Shown here piece after piece: positions 34,412 to 43,915 of a stretch of DNA of 60,494 nucleotides (its first letter is position 1; every line of letters begins with the position of its first letter). Both the position numbers and the translations under genes were made by a program. The stretch is from positions 1 to 60,494 of the forward strand of contig JAFTGB010000029.1 in the NCBI GenBank assembly GCA_017458125.1, in the 5' to 3' direction. The notes beneath the pieces were generated by a model. It had not been told where the DNA came from and ran no database searches. It saw only the letters and a list, made by a program, of their open reading frames with translations. The DNA comes from Prevotella sp. (GTDB lineage Bacteria; Bacteroidota; Bacteroidia; Bacteroidales; Bacteroidaceae).

Positions 34412-34972
34412 ATGGCAGATGAACAACTGAAACAGATAGGCGAGCGACTGCGCGGACTGCGCGACGTGCTCGACATTCCCGTCAGTGAGATGGCCGACAC
34501 CATCGGTATCTCAACGGAAAAGTATGAGAAGATAGAACAAGGCGAGCTGGACATCACTATCTCGAACCTGATGAAGATAGCCCATAAGTACGGCATCTCG
34601 ACCGAAGAACTCATCTTCGCCGAGACACCTCACATGAAGTCGTACTTCGTGGTGCGCAAAGGTCAAGGCGTCAGCATCGAGCGCACCAAGGCCTACAAGT
34701 ACCAGTCGTTGGTCAGCGGTTTCGTCAACCACAAGGCCGACGTGTTCATCGTCACCGTAGAGCCGAAGCCCGGCGTGCACACCATCTACAAGAATACCCA
34801 CCCCGGACAGGAGTTCAACCTGGTGCTGGAGGGTAAGATGGAACTCTACATCGGTGGTAAGACCATCATCCTGGAACAGGGCGACAGCATCTACTTCGAC
34901 TCCAGCAAACCGCACGGCATGCTGGCCGTAGGCGACAAGGCCGTCCGTTTCTTGGCTTTTACAGTAGAATAA
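34412..34972 (+). CDS. XRE-cupin transcriptional regulator
   Basis: A 186-aa protein with an N-terminal Cro/C1-type helix-turn-helix (about 8-62: IGERLRGLRDVLDIPVSEMA, then GISTEKYEKIEQGELDI) and a C-terminal cupin (about 95-186, including HPGQEFNLVLEGKMELYIGG and SSKPHGMLAVGDK). Such regulators usually bind a small effector in the cupin barrel. It is immediately upstream of an acyl-CoA ligase gene, with which it commonly pairs in Bacteroidales, so the effector may be the ligase's acid or acyl-CoA; that is inference. Confidence 0.9.
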   Translation: MADEQLKQIGERLRGLRDVLDIPVSEMADTIGISTEKYEKIEQGELDITISNLMKIAHKYGISTEELIFAETPHMKSYFVVRKGQGVSIERTKAYKYQSLVSGFVNHKADVFIVTVEPKPGVHTIYKNTHPGQEFNLVLEGKMELYIGGKTIILEQGDSIYFDSSKPHGMLAVGDKAVRFLAFTVE

Positions 34973-35026
34973 GAAGTCGGAACTCTGGAAGAACGGAATC
35001 CCGAAATCCCGAAAAAAAAAACCGCA

Positions 35027-36697
35027 ATGATAGAGAGATTTCTGAAGCAGACAAGCTTCACCTCAGTGGAGGACTACAACAAGAACCTGGAGTTCATCAT
35101 CCCGGAGAACTTCAACTTTGCCTACGACGTAATGGACGCGTGGGCAGAAGAGAAACCCGATGGTCTGGCCCTGCTGTGGACCAACGACCAAGGCGAAGAG
35201 ATACGTGCCACCTTCAAGCAGCTGAAAGAACAGTCAGACCAGGCCGCCTCCTACCTGCAGTCGCTGGGCATAGGCAAGAACGACCCCGTCATGCTCATAC
35301 TGAAACGCCGCTACGAGTGGTGGATAGTAATGCTGGCCCTGTGCAAGATAGGTGCCATCGTAATTCCCGCCACCCACATGCTGACCAAGAAGGACATCGT
35401 GTACCGCAACACGCGGGCCTCGGTGAAGGCCATCATCTGCGTGGACGACGCTTACGTAGTGAGCCAGATACAGGAGGCCATGGCCGACAGCCCTACGGTA
35501 AAACAGTATATCACCATCACCGACCACGGCAAGCCCATCCCTGAAGGCTTCCACGACTGGCAGTCAGAGTGGAAAAAAGCCCCCCCCTTTGCAAAACCAG
35601 CCTTTGTCAACGAGAACGACGACACCATGCTGATGTACTTCACCAGCGGCACCTCTGGCGAGCCCAAGATGGTGGCGCACGACTATCTGTATGCCATGGG
35701 ACATCTGACGACAGGTGTCTTCTGGCACAACCTGCACGAAGGCTCGCTACACCTGACCGTAGCCGACACTGGCTGGGGCAAGGCTGTCTGGGGCAAATTC
35801 TACGGACAATGGTTTGCCGGAGCCACGGTCTTCGTCTTCGACCACGAAAAGTTCAATGCTGACACCCTGCTGCGGCAGATGGAGAAATACCACGTGACGT
35901 CGTTCTGTGCGCCGCCTACCATCTATCGTTTCATGATTCGCGAGGACCTGTCGAAATACGATCTGTCCAGCTTGGAGTATTGCACCACAGCCGGCGAAGC
36001 CCTGAACCCCGCCGTCTTCGACAAGTTCTACGAAAAGACGGGCATCAAGATGATGGAGGGGTTCGGACAGACGGAGACAACGATGACCTTGGGCACATTC
36101 CCTTGGATGGAACCCAAGCCCGGATCTATGGGCATCCCCAACGCCCAATACGACATCGACCTGCTGCGTGCCGACGGCACCAGCTGCGAGGACGGCGAGA
36201 AGGGCGAGATAGTGGTTCGCGTGGGCGACAGGAAGCCCATCGGACTGTTTAAGGGCTACTACCGTGACGAGGAGAAAACCCGCGAGGCCTGGCACGACGG
36301 ACTCTACCACACTGGCGACATGGCATGGCGCGACGAGGACGGCTACTACTGGTTTGAGGGCCGCATTGACGACGTCATCAAGTCCAGCGGCTACCGCATC
36401 GGCCCGTTCGAGGTGGAGAGCGCGTTGATGACCCACCCCGCCGTCGTAGAGTGTGCCATCACGGGTGTACCCGACGACATCCGCGGCATGGTGGTGAAGG
36501 CCACCGTCGTCTTAGGCAAAGAATGGAAGGACAAGGCCGGCGACGACTTGGTGAAGGAGTTGCAACAGCACGTCAAGAAGGTGACGGCACCTTATAAGTA
36601 TCCGCGTATCGTTGAGTTCGTCGACGAACTGCCCAAGACCATCAGTGGCAAGATACGCCGTGTGGAGATAAGGAACAAAGACGCCAAGCATGAATAA
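35027..36697 (+). CDS. AMP-forming acyl-CoA synthetase
   Basis: A 556-aa ANL-family enzyme that activates a carboxylic acid as acyl-AMP and then acyl-CoA. The P-loop is YFTSGTSGEPKMVAHDYLY near 204-222; GFGQTETTMTLG is the A5 motif; YHTGDMAWRDEDGYYWFEGR then DDVIKSSGYRIGPFEVE are A7-A8; the catalytic lysine is in PKTISGKIRR near 540. It resembles the medium-chain/acetyl-CoA synthetase branch; the acid is not identifiable. It overlaps proB by 8 bases, so it is embedded in the proline genes despite having no obvious role there. Confidence 0.92.
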   Translation: MIERFLKQTSFTSVEDYNKNLEFIIPENFNFAYDVMDAWAEEKPDGLALLWTNDQGEEIRATFKQLKEQSDQAASYLQSLGIGKNDPVMLILKRRYEWWIVMLALCKIGAIVIPATHMLTKKDIVYRNTRASVKAIICVDDAYVVSQIQEAMADSPTVKQYITITDHGKPIPEGFHDWQSEWKKAPPFAKPAFVNENDDTMLMYFTSGTSGEPKMVAHDYLYAMGHLTTGVFWHNLHEGSLHLTVADTGWGKAVWGKFYGQWFAGATVFVFDHEKFNADTLLRQMEKYHVTSFCAPPTIYRFMIREDLSKYDLSSLEYCTTAGEALNPAVFDKFYEKTGIKMMEGFGQTETTMTLGTFPWMEPKPGSMGIPNAQYDIDLLRADGTSCEDGEKGEIVVRVGDRKPIGLFKGYYRDEEKTREAWHDGLYHTGDMAWRDEDGYYWFEGRIDDVIKSSGYRIGPFEVESALMTHPAVVECAITGVPDDIRGMVVKATVVLGKEWKDKAGDDLVKELQQHVKKVTAPYKYPRIVEFVDELPKTISGKIRRVEIRNKDAKHE

Positions 36698-37466
36698 GAG
36701 AATCGTCATCAAGGTAGGCTCTAACGTGTTGACGCGACAGGACGGGAAACTGGATGTCACACGCATGTCGAGCATCGTCGACCAGATAGCTTGGCTGCGG
36801 CAGCAGGGGTACGAGGTCATCCTCGTATCGTCGGGTGCTGTGGCCTGTGGCCGACGCGAACTGATTGTCGACCACAGGCTTGACAGCGTGGAACAGCGCC
36901 AGCTCTTCAGCGCTGTAGGACAGGTCAAGCTGGTAGGACTATACTACGACCTGTTCCGCGAGTTCGGCATTCACGTCGGACAAGTGCTCACTATGAAGGA
37001 AAACTTTGAGGCCGGCGAGCAGTACAACAACCAGCGTGCTTGCATGACGGTGATGCTGGAGAATGACGTGTTGCCCATCGTCAACGAGAACGACACGGTG
37101 AGCGTCACCGAGCTGATGTTTACCGACAACGACGAACTCAGCGGACTCATAGCCCAGATGATGCAGGCCGACACGCTCATCTTGCTCAGCAACATCGACG
37201 GCATCTACACTGGCAACCCAGACGACCCGGCATCAGAACTCATCAGAGAAGTTGCACCGGACCGTGACCTCTCCGAATACATACAGCCCGAGAAGAGCGC
37301 CTTCGGACGAGGCGGCATGCACTCGAAGTACACCACGGCATCAAAGGTACAGCAGGCGGGCATACGCGTCATCATAGCCAACGGTGAGCGCGAGAACATA
37401 CTTATTGACCTGATAGAAGACAAACTGAACGTACCACACACAGAATTCAAGACCACATGGAACTGA
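36690..37466 (+). CDS. proB: glutamate 5-kinase, short form without PUA domain
   Basis: A 258-aa amino-acid kinase that phosphorylates glutamate in the first step of proline synthesis. It starts [16 protein letters not shown], with [16 protein letters not shown] near 50-65, [11 protein letters not shown] near 130-140, and [19 protein letters not shown] near 205-223. It ends after the kinase domain; the roughly 100-residue PUA domain of the 367-aa E. coli enzyme is absent. Its start lies 8 bases inside the acyl-CoA ligase gene and its end overlaps proA by 10 bases. Confidence 0.95.
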   Translation: MNKRIVIKVGSNVLTRQDGKLDVTRMSSIVDQIAWLRQQGYEVILVSSGAVACGRRELIVDHRLDSVEQRQLFSAVGQVKLVGLYYDLFREFGIHVGQVLTMKENFEAGEQYNNQRACMTVMLENDVLPIVNENDTVSVTELMFTDNDELSGLIAQMMQADTLILLSNIDGIYTGNPDDPASELIREVAPDRDLSEYIQPEKSAFGRGGMHSKYTTASKVQQAGIRVIIANGERENILIDLIEDKLNVPHTEFKTTWN

Positions 37467-38704
37467 TAGAGACTTTCCAGAACGTGAAGAAAGCCTGTCG
37501 GTCGCTCGGCTTACTGACCGACCAGCAGCGTAACGACATCCTCAACGCCGTAGCCTCGGCTATCGTCAGCCAGAAGAAGCGCATCTTAGAGGCTAACGAG
37601 AAGGACCTGGCCAAGATGGACTCCAGCAACCCGCTTTACGACCGGCTTCAACTGACGGAGAAAAGACTCAACGACATAGCCGCCGACATGCGCAACGTGG
37701 CTACCCTGCCCTCTCCTTTAGGACACATCACCAAGCAGAAGACGCTGCCCAACGGACTGCGCCTCTGCCGCGTCAGTGTGCCTTTCGGGGTCATCGGCAT
37801 GATTTACGAGGCACGTCCCAACGTCACCTTCGACGTCTTCTCACTATGCTTCAAAAGCGGCAATGCCTGCATACTGAAAGGCGGGTCGGATGCCAACTTC
37901 TCCAATCAGGCCAGCGTGGCACTGATACATGAGGTATTGCAGGAGCATGGCATCAACCCTGACGTGGTCACCCTGCTGCCGGCCACTCACGAGGCTACCG
38001 CCGAGCTGCTGAATGCCGTGGGCTACGTGGACCTGTGCATTCCGCGTGGCGGACGACGGCTCATCGACTTCGTACGCGACACAGCGCGTATCCCCGTCAT
38101 CGAGACGGGTGCCGGAGTAGTGAACACATACTTTGACGTGGACGGCGACTTGGAGATGGGTAAGGCCATCGTGTGTAACGCCAAGACACGCCGCGTGTCG
38201 GTTTGCAACGCCTTGGACTGCCTCATCATACACGAGAAGCGACTGGGCGACCTCGTCGAACTGGTTAAGCCCTTGCTCGACCACAAGGTGAAACTCTATG
38301 CCGACGCTCCGGCTTACCAGCTGTTGCGCGGACACTATCCAGACATTCTGCTGGAGCCAGCCACCGACAACAGTTTCGGCACGGAGTTCATGGACTACAA
38401 GATGGCCGTCAAGACCGTCAGCTCGTTAGACGAAGCCCTGGCTCACATCGACCAGAACGGCAGCGGTCACAGCGAGGCTATCATCACCCAGAACGCCGAC
38501 ACTGCACGCCGCTTCCAGCAGCATGTCGACGCGGCCTGCGTCTACTGGAACGCTCCCACCTCGTTCACCGACGGTGCTCAGTTCGGCCTTGGTGCCGAGA
38601 TTGGCATCTCAACACAGAAGCTGGGACCGCGCGGTCCTATGGCCTTAGAGGAGATAACCACCTACAAATGGCTCATTGAAGGCGAGGGACAGACACGGCC
38701 ATAG
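37457..38704 (+). CDS. proA: gamma-glutamyl phosphate reductase
   Basis: A 415-aa NADPH-dependent aldehyde-dehydrogenase-fold enzyme forming glutamate semialdehyde. The catalytic cysteine is in [13 protein letters not shown] near residue 250. [19 protein letters not shown] near 107-125 and [20 protein letters not shown] near the C-terminus are the family signatures. It is translationally coupled to proB through a 10-base overlap. The argF' gene follows after 35 bases. Confidence 0.96.
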   Translation: MELIETFQNVKKACRSLGLLTDQQRNDILNAVASAIVSQKKRILEANEKDLAKMDSSNPLYDRLQLTEKRLNDIAADMRNVATLPSPLGHITKQKTLPNGLRLCRVSVPFGVIGMIYEARPNVTFDVFSLCFKSGNACILKGGSDANFSNQASVALIHEVLQEHGINPDVVTLLPATHEATAELLNAVGYVDLCIPRGGRRLIDFVRDTARIPVIETGAGVVNTYFDVDGDLEMGKAIVCNAKTRRVSVCNALDCLIIHEKRLGDLVELVKPLLDHKVKLYADAPAYQLLRGHYPDILLEPATDNSFGTEFMDYKMAVKTVSSLDEALAHIDQNGSGHSEAIITQNADTARRFQQHVDAACVYWNAPTSFTDGAQFGLGAEIGISTQKLGPRGPMALEEITTYKWLIEGEGQTRP

Positions 38705-38739
38705 CGCGAAACAAGAAACGAACAACGAATAGAGCAATT

Positions 38740-39702
38740 ATGAAAACATTTATCAACGTAGAAGATATCGGCCCGATAGAGAAAGCGCTGGCCGAAGCAC
38801 AAGAGATTAAGAACGACCGTTTCAAGTATCAGCACCTGGGTAAGAACAAGACCCTGATGATGATATTCTTCAACAACTCACTGCGCACACGACTCTCCAC
38901 ACAGAAGGCAGCCATGAACCTGGGCATGAACGTCATCGTGCTCGATGTCAATGCCGGAGCCTGGAAACTGGAGACGGAGCGTGGCGTCATCATGGACGGC
39001 GACAAGTCGGAACATCTGCTGGAAGCCATACCCGTCATGGGCTGCTACTGCGACCTCATCGGTGTGCGCTCCTTCGCCGGACTGACCGACCGCGAGTACG
39101 ACTACGCAGAGACCGTCCTTCAGCAGTTCATCAAGTACAGCGGGCGTCCCGTCTTTGCCATGGAGACGGCTACCGTCCACCCCCTGCAGGCCTTTGCCGA
39201 CCTGATTACCATCGAGGAATATAAGACGGTGAAGCGTCCAAAGGTTGTCCTGACGTGGGCACCCCACTGCCGCGCCCTGCCGCAGGCCGTGCCGAACTCC
39301 TTTGCCCAGTGGATGCGCGCTGCCGACGTCGACTTCGTCATCACCCACCCCGAGGGCTACGAACTTGACCCCAAGTTTGTGGCTGGTGCCCGTGTGGAGT
39401 ACAACCAGCGCAAGGCTTTCGAGGGCGCAGACTTCATCTACGCCAAGAACTGGTCGAACCCTGGTGTGACCAATGCCGCCGACTACGGCAAGATAACCAG
39501 CAAGGACATGTCGTGGACGGTAGACACCGAGCACATGTCGTGGACTAACAACGGTAAGTTCATGCATTGTCTGCCCGTACGCCGCAACCTCATCGTCACC
39601 GACGACGTCATCGAGTCGCCCAACAGCATCGTCATCCCCGAAGCAGCAAACCGTGAAATCTCGTGCTCCGTAGTCATCAAGCGCATGCTGCAAGCACTAT
39701 AA
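38740..39702 (+). CDS. argF': N-succinylornithine carbamoyltransferase
   Basis: A 320-aa transcarbamylase of the Bacteroidetes SOTCase type. The carbamoyl-phosphate loop reads FFNNSLRTRLSTQ (about 44-56) instead of the STRT of ordinary OTCases, and HPLQAFADL (about 147-155) replaces HPTQ. The proline-rich loop VVLTWAPHCRALPQAVPNSF carries the acyl-group-specific region, and the end has MHCLPVRRNLIVTDDV. These features put the pathway on succinylated (or acetylated) ornithine rather than free ornithine. The choice of succinyl over acetyl follows known Bacteroidetes enzymes and was not tested residue by residue. Confidence 0.92.
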   Translation: MKTFINVEDIGPIEKALAEAQEIKNDRFKYQHLGKNKTLMMIFFNNSLRTRLSTQKAAMNLGMNVIVLDVNAGAWKLETERGVIMDGDKSEHLLEAIPVMGCYCDLIGVRSFAGLTDREYDYAETVLQQFIKYSGRPVFAMETATVHPLQAFADLITIEEYKTVKRPKVVLTWAPHCRALPQAVPNSFAQWMRAADVDFVITHPEGYELDPKFVAGARVEYNQRKAFEGADFIYAKNWSNPGVTNAADYGKITSKDMSWTVDTEHMSWTNNGKFMHCLPVRRNLIVTDDVIESPNSIVIPEAANREISCSVVIKRMLQAL

Positions 39703-39736
39703 ATCGTAAATAGTAAATCGTTAAATCGTAAATAAA

Positions 39737-40762
39737 TTGGTTTCCTTTGAATGCGACTATAACAACGGGGCGCACCCCAAGGTGCTGGAGAACCTGATTA
39801 AGCACAACGACGCCAGACCCACGCCCTACGGTTTCGACGAGTTCTCGGAGCGTGCCAAGAAGCGCATCCGTGAGGCTATCGGCATGCCCGACGCTCAGAT
39901 ATTCTTCCTCACAGGCGGCACGCAGACCAACGCTACGACCATCGACTCCATGCTCTACCAGTACGAGGGCGTCATCTGTGTAGACTCCGGTCACATCAAC
40001 GTCCATGAGGCCGGTGCCGTAGAGTTTACCGAACATAAAATCATTACGCTGCCATCCAAGGAGGGCAAGATGGAGGCTCGCACGCTGAGGAAGTATCTGG
40101 ATGACTTCTACCACGACGGCAACCGTGACCACGCCGTCCACCCGGGACTGGTCTACATCACCTTCCCCACCGAACTGGGCACCATCTATAGTGCACGCGA
40201 GATGGACGACATCTATAACGTATGCCGTTACTACGACATTCCACTCTACGTCGACGGGGCACGTCTGGGCTACGGACTCATGGCTGAAGGCTGCGACATC
40301 ACCATGCCTTGGCTGGCCCGCCACTGCGACGTGTTCTACATTGGAGGCACCAAGATTGGCGCACTCTGCGGAGAAGCCGTCGTCTTCTGCGGCCGTCAGG
40401 CGCACAAGCACTTCTTTAGCATCCAAAAGCAGCACGGTGCCGTCATTGCCAAGGGTGCGCTGATAGGACTGCAGTTTGAGGCTTTGTTCACCGATGACCT
40501 GTACTTCAAGCTGGCCCGCCACGCCATTGAGAAAGCAATGCTGATGAAGCAAGTCTTCAAGGAGAAAGGATATGAGTTCTGGCTCGACTCGCCCACCAAC
40601 CAGCAGTTCGTCATACTGCCTGACGCCACGGTGGACGAACTGGCGAAACGCATGGAGTTTACACACTGGGGACAGGCTGAGGGGCACCGCACCATCTGCC
40701 GCTTTGTCACCTCGTGGGCTACGACAGACGACGACATTAACGAGTTGAAGCGCCTCTTATAG
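39737..40762 (+). CDS. threonine-aldolase-like beta-eliminating lyase
   Basis: A 341-aa fold-type I PLP enzyme. The sequence FECDYNNGAHPKVLENLI at the start, ALIGLQFEALF and the PLP-lysine segment VFYIGGTKIGALCGEAV (about 198-214) match low-specificity L-threonine aldolases, which split threonine into glycine and acetaldehyde. The start is TTG: in frame there is a stop at 39722 and no ATG before the conserved FxCDYN. No clear ribosome binding site is seen. It is the last gene of the cluster and converges on a pectinesterase gene, with stops overlapping by 6 bases. Confidence 0.88.
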   Translation: MVSFECDYNNGAHPKVLENLIKHNDARPTPYGFDEFSERAKKRIREAIGMPDAQIFFLTGGTQTNATTIDSMLYQYEGVICVDSGHINVHEAGAVEFTEHKIITLPSKEGKMEARTLRKYLDDFYHDGNRDHAVHPGLVYITFPTELGTIYSAREMDDIYNVCRYYDIPLYVDGARLGYGLMAEGCDITMPWLARHCDVFYIGGTKIGALCGEAVVFCGRQAHKHFFSIQKQHGAVIAKGALIGLQFEALFTDDLYFKLARHAIEKAMLMKQVFKEKGYEFWLDSPTNQQFVILPDATVDELAKRMEFTHWGQAEGHRTICRFVTSWATTDDDINELKRLL

Positions 40763-40772
40763 GCGCTTCAAC
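40744..40772. terminator. bidirectional hairpin inside two convergent stops
   Basis: A 12-bp perfect stem (40744-40755 with 40761-40772), 5-nt loop. It includes the last codons and stop codons of both the lyase gene (plus) and the pectinesterase gene (minus). Confidence 0.7.
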
Positions 40773-41809
40773 AGTTTCTTGGCCTGACGCTCAGACTCCT
40801 TGACAACCTGCTGCGGGTTCCACTCGGTAAAGACATTCTTTACCTTATATTTCTTGGCCTCCTTGGATGTCAGAATGGTTTCCACTGTGTTCTTCTCATC
40901 CTTTGTCTCAAAGGTCACCACGTTACTCTTGGGCGTAATGTTACGACCGTCTGCGTCTTTTGTGCCATACTCCTTGAAATCGTTCTGCACCGTCCGCATG
41001 CCACGCCAGTCGAAACGCGTGGCATTCAGCTTCTCCGGCGTCAGCAGAGTGGTATGGAGCCATATACAATGGGGCGTACTATTCCAGCCACGGACATACT
41101 CGAAGTTCGACACTTTGTTCTCAACAGTACAACGATTGAAGATGTAGCCCCAAGACGTCTTCGACGTTTTGGGAGCCGCTATCACGTCACGTCCGCCCTT
41201 GCCGTCGGCAGTACGCTGCTCGGTCACAATGCGGCAACGCTCAAACCATACATCACCGTCACCGCAGATAAAGTCTACGGTACCGTGAATCTCTGAATCC
41301 TGGAAGTAGAACTGTGAGAGGTCGTTGTCCGAGAAGTAGGTGTCTTGATAAGACAGCAGGCAGACACGGTTGCATACCGTGCGGTTGCCCTTGTCGTGCA
41401 GCGTTACGGCACGACCAGCTGACCCGGCAGCATAATAGTCGAGGGCATTCTTCAGTGTCAGGTCCTGGAAATAGTTTTCCGTGCCACGGTTCTGCAACAC
41501 GGCGGTGCGGCTGATGCCTTCGTTCTTCACGTCGGGCTTGTTCTGTATGACGGTGCCCGCCATACTCTGCCCTATCAGGGCTATACGGTGCCCCGTGATG
41601 CGGGTCAGCACCTTGTCACCCAAGTCGTAGACACCGTCAGGTATCAGTACATACAACCGCTCGGCGGCTTTGTCGGCATTCTGCTTATTGGCTTGTTCTA
41701 TAGTGGTCAGCAGACTGTTTGCGTCGCCTTTCTTCACAATAAGCACCCGCTGTGCCCAGCCTGTCATGACGGCCAGCACACAAAGGGTCAGTAGTAAATA
41801 ACGTTTCAT
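40757..41809 (-). CDS. pectinesterase (CE8), exported
   Basis: A 350-aa beta-helix enzyme that removes methyl esters from pectin. Signal peptide MKRYLLLTLCVLAVMTGWAQ. Active-site elements: SYQDTYFSDN (about 153-162, catalytic Asp in QDTY), GTVDFICGDGDVWFERC (about 176-192, second catalytic Asp), and a later RGW-type arginine in YVRGWNSTPHCIW. It is a paralogue of the gene just upstream, whose stop is one base from this start, so the pair arose by tandem duplication and is co-transcribed. Confidence 0.92.
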   Translation of the reverse strand: MKRYLLLTLCVLAVMTGWAQRVLIVKKGDANSLLTTIEQANKQNADKAAERLYVLIPDGVYDLGDKVLTRITGHRIALIGQSMAGTVIQNKPDVKNEGISRTAVLQNRGTENYFQDLTLKNALDYYAAGSAGRAVTLHDKGNRTVCNRVCLLSYQDTYFSDNDLSQFYFQDSEIHGTVDFICGDGDVWFERCRIVTEQRTADGKGGRDVIAAPKTSKTSWGYIFNRCTVENKVSNFEYVRGWNSTPHCIWLHTTLLTPEKLNATRFDWRGMRTVQNDFKEYGTKDADGRNITPKSNVVTFETKDEKNTVETILTSKEAKKYKVKNVFTEWNPQQVVKESERQAKKLLKRL

Positions 41810-41810
41810 G

Positions 41811-42878
41811 TCAGTTTAGTTTATATTGTTTCTTGATCTTCCTGCTCTGACGCTCCAACCGTCTCAGTTGCTTTGCCGGCTGCCAGTCTCCGAAAACAGC
41901 CTTGAACGTATATTGCCGAGCCTCATCGGCAGTCATGATGGTTTCAGCGGTGAAAGGCTGCGTCATGTCTCTGAGCGTAAAGGTCTGTACGTTAGTCTTT
42001 GGCGTGATGTCACGGCCATGGGCATCCATCGTGTGATATTCCTTGAAGTAATTGTTTGAGACCTTCAGCCCTCTAAGGTCAAAGCGCGTGGGCAGCAGCT
42101 TCTCTGGAGTCAGCAGCGTGGTATTCAGCCACACACAACGGGGCGTGGTGTGCCACCCACGACCATAATAGAACGGCGAAACGTCATTCTCTATCGTACA
42201 ACGGTTGAAGACGTACCCCCACGGAGTCTCGGAAGTACGTGGAGCCATGATGATGTTATGGCCGGAACCGTCAGGGTGACGCTTCTCGGTAACGATGCGA
42301 CAACGCTCAAACCACACGTCGCCGGCACCGCAGATGAAATCTATCGTGCCGTGAATCTCCGAGTCCTGGAAGTAATGCTGGCACTTCTCGTTGTCGGAGT
42401 AGTACGTGTCCTGATACGACAGCATGCGCACGCGGTTACAGATGGTGCGCGTGCCCTTATCCTGCAGACACACCGCGCGACCGTCGTCACCGGCGTGATA
42501 GTAGTCTAAGTCGTTCCGCAGGGTCAGGTCCTGATAATAGTTGTTCCTGCCACGGTTCTGCAACACGGCGGTGCGGCTGATGCCCTCGGTCTTCTTGTCG
42601 GGCGCATTGCGGATGACGGTGCCCGTCATGCTCTGCCCTATCAGCGACACGTTATGGCCGGAAATACGCGTCAGCACTGTTTCCCCTAAATCGTAGAAAC
42701 CATCAGGAATAAGCACGTAGGAACGCTCAGCATCTTCTTTGGCATTAAGCCGGTTTACCTCGTCAATGGCTTTCAGAAGGCTCTTCGCACTGCCTTGCTC
42801 AACAACGATGACACGCTGTCCGTGGCTTTCAGGAAATGCCAGCACGAAGGTTAGCAGGATTAGGATTTGTCGAAACAT
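41811..42878 (-). CDS. pectinesterase (CE8), exported
   Basis: A 355-aa paralogue of the downstream pectinesterase, alike along its length. Signal peptide MFRQILILLTFVLAFPESHG. The catalytic segments are SYQDTYYSDN and GTIDFICGAGDVWFERC, followed by YGRGWHTTPRCVW with the conserved arginine. The product likely de-esterifies homogalacturonan in the periplasm or at the surface, preparing it for GH28 or lyases. It has its own strong promoter (42896-42927) and is the first of the two-gene operon. Confidence 0.92.
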   Translation of the reverse strand: MFRQILILLTFVLAFPESHGQRVIVVEQGSAKSLLKAIDEVNRLNAKEDAERSYVLIPDGFYDLGETVLTRISGHNVSLIGQSMTGTVIRNAPDKKTEGISRTAVLQNRGRNNYYQDLTLRNDLDYYHAGDDGRAVCLQDKGTRTICNRVRMLSYQDTYYSDNEKCQHYFQDSEIHGTIDFICGAGDVWFERCRIVTEKRHPDGSGHNIIMAPRTSETPWGYVFNRCTIENDVSPFYYGRGWHTTPRCVWLNTTLLTPEKLLPTRFDLRGLKVSNNYFKEYHTMDAHGRDITPKTNVQTFTLRDMTQPFTAETIMTADEARQYTFKAVFGDWQPAKQLRRLERQSRKIKKQYKLN

Positions 42879-42895
42879 TTGAATGCTTTTGATTG

Positions 42896-42927
42896 CAAAG
42901 ATAGCCCTTTTTCACCATAGATACAAA
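42896..42927 (-). promoter_or_regulatory. pectinesterase operon promoter
   Basis: On the minus strand TTTG (42924-42927), 20 bp, TATCTTTG (42896-42903), a full match, 17 bases before the ATG. Confidence 0.8.
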
Positions 42928-42967
42928 TTTTTTCACTCAAAAGTACGCATAATTAAAAAAAATAACG

Positions 42968-42975
42968 TATCTTTG
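42968..42975 (+). promoter_or_regulatory. tRNA-Pro -7 box
   Basis: TATCTTTG lies 21 bases before the tRNA-Pro 5' end. The expected TTTG at -33 is not seen. Confidence 0.6.
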
Positions 42976-42996
42976 CACCCGCTTTCAAGCAATTAT

Positions 42997-43072
42997 CGGG
43001 ATGTAGCGCAGTTGGTAGCGCACTACGTTCGGGACGTAGGGGTCGGGCGTTCGAGTCGCCTCATCCCGACCA
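42997..43072 (+). tRNA. tRNA-Pro (anticodon CGG)
   Basis: The acceptor arms CGGGATG and CATCCCG pair, the D arm has GCGCAGTTGGTAGCGC, the anticodon stem-loop is CTACG-TTCGGGA-CGTAG (anticodon CGG) and the T loop is GTTCGAGTC. Discriminator A at 43069 is followed by an encoded CCA (43070-43072). A terminator begins at the last base. Confidence 0.96.
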
Positions 43073-43107
43073 AAGGCGGCAAGTGAGACCTTTCACTTGC
43101 CGCCTTT
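43072..43107. terminator. bidirectional terminator of tRNA-Pro and tcdA
   Basis: A 15-bp perfect stem (43072-43086 with 43093-43107), 6-nt loop, followed by CTTTTG on the plus strand and the A-rich mirror on the minus. The tcdA stop is 15 bases beyond. Confidence 0.85.
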
Positions 43108-43122
43108 CTTTTGTCCTAACCG

Positions 43123-43821
43123 CTATACAGCGTCCTGGATGACGAGGGAAGCCAGCATGAAACCGAAGATGGCGGTGATGTGAGCCACCGTACCATTAGC
43201 CCTGTCGGATATCTGGTTCTGCCTGCGCTCCTCGCTGAAGACGCACCGGAACTTCCGTTTCGGGAAACGGTTCAACTTCTTGAAATGGTTCCTTAATGCA
43301 CGCGCCAAGGGGTCGCCCTTTACCTTCCAGAACTCAGCAACCTGTATCTTCGTCGGGTCCATCTTCAGCGCAGCACCCATAGACGAGAAGAGTCGGGCCT
43401 TTGTCTGACAAGCCAGCTCAATGAGCAGTGCCTTGTTCTTCAGCGAGTCTATGGCATCTATGATGTAGTCATAGTCCTCAAGATGGAAGTCCTGTGCGCT
43501 GTCTTCCGTGAACATCGTAGACAATGCCGTAATCTCAGCATCTGGGTTGATGCTAAGCAGACGCTCCTTCAGCACTTCAACCTTCAACAGTCCCACGGTC
43601 TTGGTCGTTGCCATGAGCTGACGGTTCACGTTGGTCACGTCCACCCTGTCGTAGTCCACGATGGTAAGCTGCCGGATGCCCGTTCGCACCAGCGACTCGG
43701 CACACCACGAACCCACGCCGCCAACACCGAAGATGATGACGCGCTTCTGTCCTATCCGCTCCACGGCGTCACTGCCTAACAGCAACTCCGTGCGTCTGAA
43801 TATTGCTTTGTCTGTTGCCAT
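43123..43821 (-). CDS. tcdA: tRNA threonylcarbamoyladenosine dehydratase (TcdA/CsdL, ThiF family)
   Basis: A 232-aa E1-like adenylating enzyme that cyclises t6A37 to ct6A in tRNA. The nucleotide loop is VIIFGVGGVGSWCAESLVRTG (about 27-47), followed by DYDRVDVTNVNRQLMATT, the ThiF/MoeB signature. The YDYIIDAIDSLKNKALL segment holds the catalytic aspartate. The ATG at 43821 is the true start: the longer frame to 43899 passes through the -7 box (43845-43852). The length is close to the family norm. Confidence 0.92.
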   Translation of the reverse strand: MATDKAIFRRTELLLGSDAVERIGQKRVIIFGVGGVGSWCAESLVRTGIRQLTIVDYDRVDVTNVNRQLMATTKTVGLLKVEVLKERLLSINPDAEITALSTMFTEDSAQDFHLEDYDYIIDAIDSLKNKALLIELACQTKARLFSSMGAALKMDPTKIQVAEFWKVKGDPLARALRNHFKKLNRFPKRKFRCVFSEERRQNQISDRANGTVAHITAIFGFMLASLVIQDAV

Positions 43822-43844
43822 AGTTCTCGTTGTCTTATACCGTA

Positions 43845-43876
43845 CAAAGGTAAGTGTTCCGCCCGAAACCACCAAA
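43845..43876 (-). promoter_or_regulatory. tcdA promoter
   Basis: On the minus strand TTTG (43873-43876), 20 bp, TACCTTTG (43845-43852). Confidence 0.85.
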
Positions 43877-43915
43877 CTTTTCAGGAGAAAAACCGACATG
43901 TCTGCCTGCGGCGCT

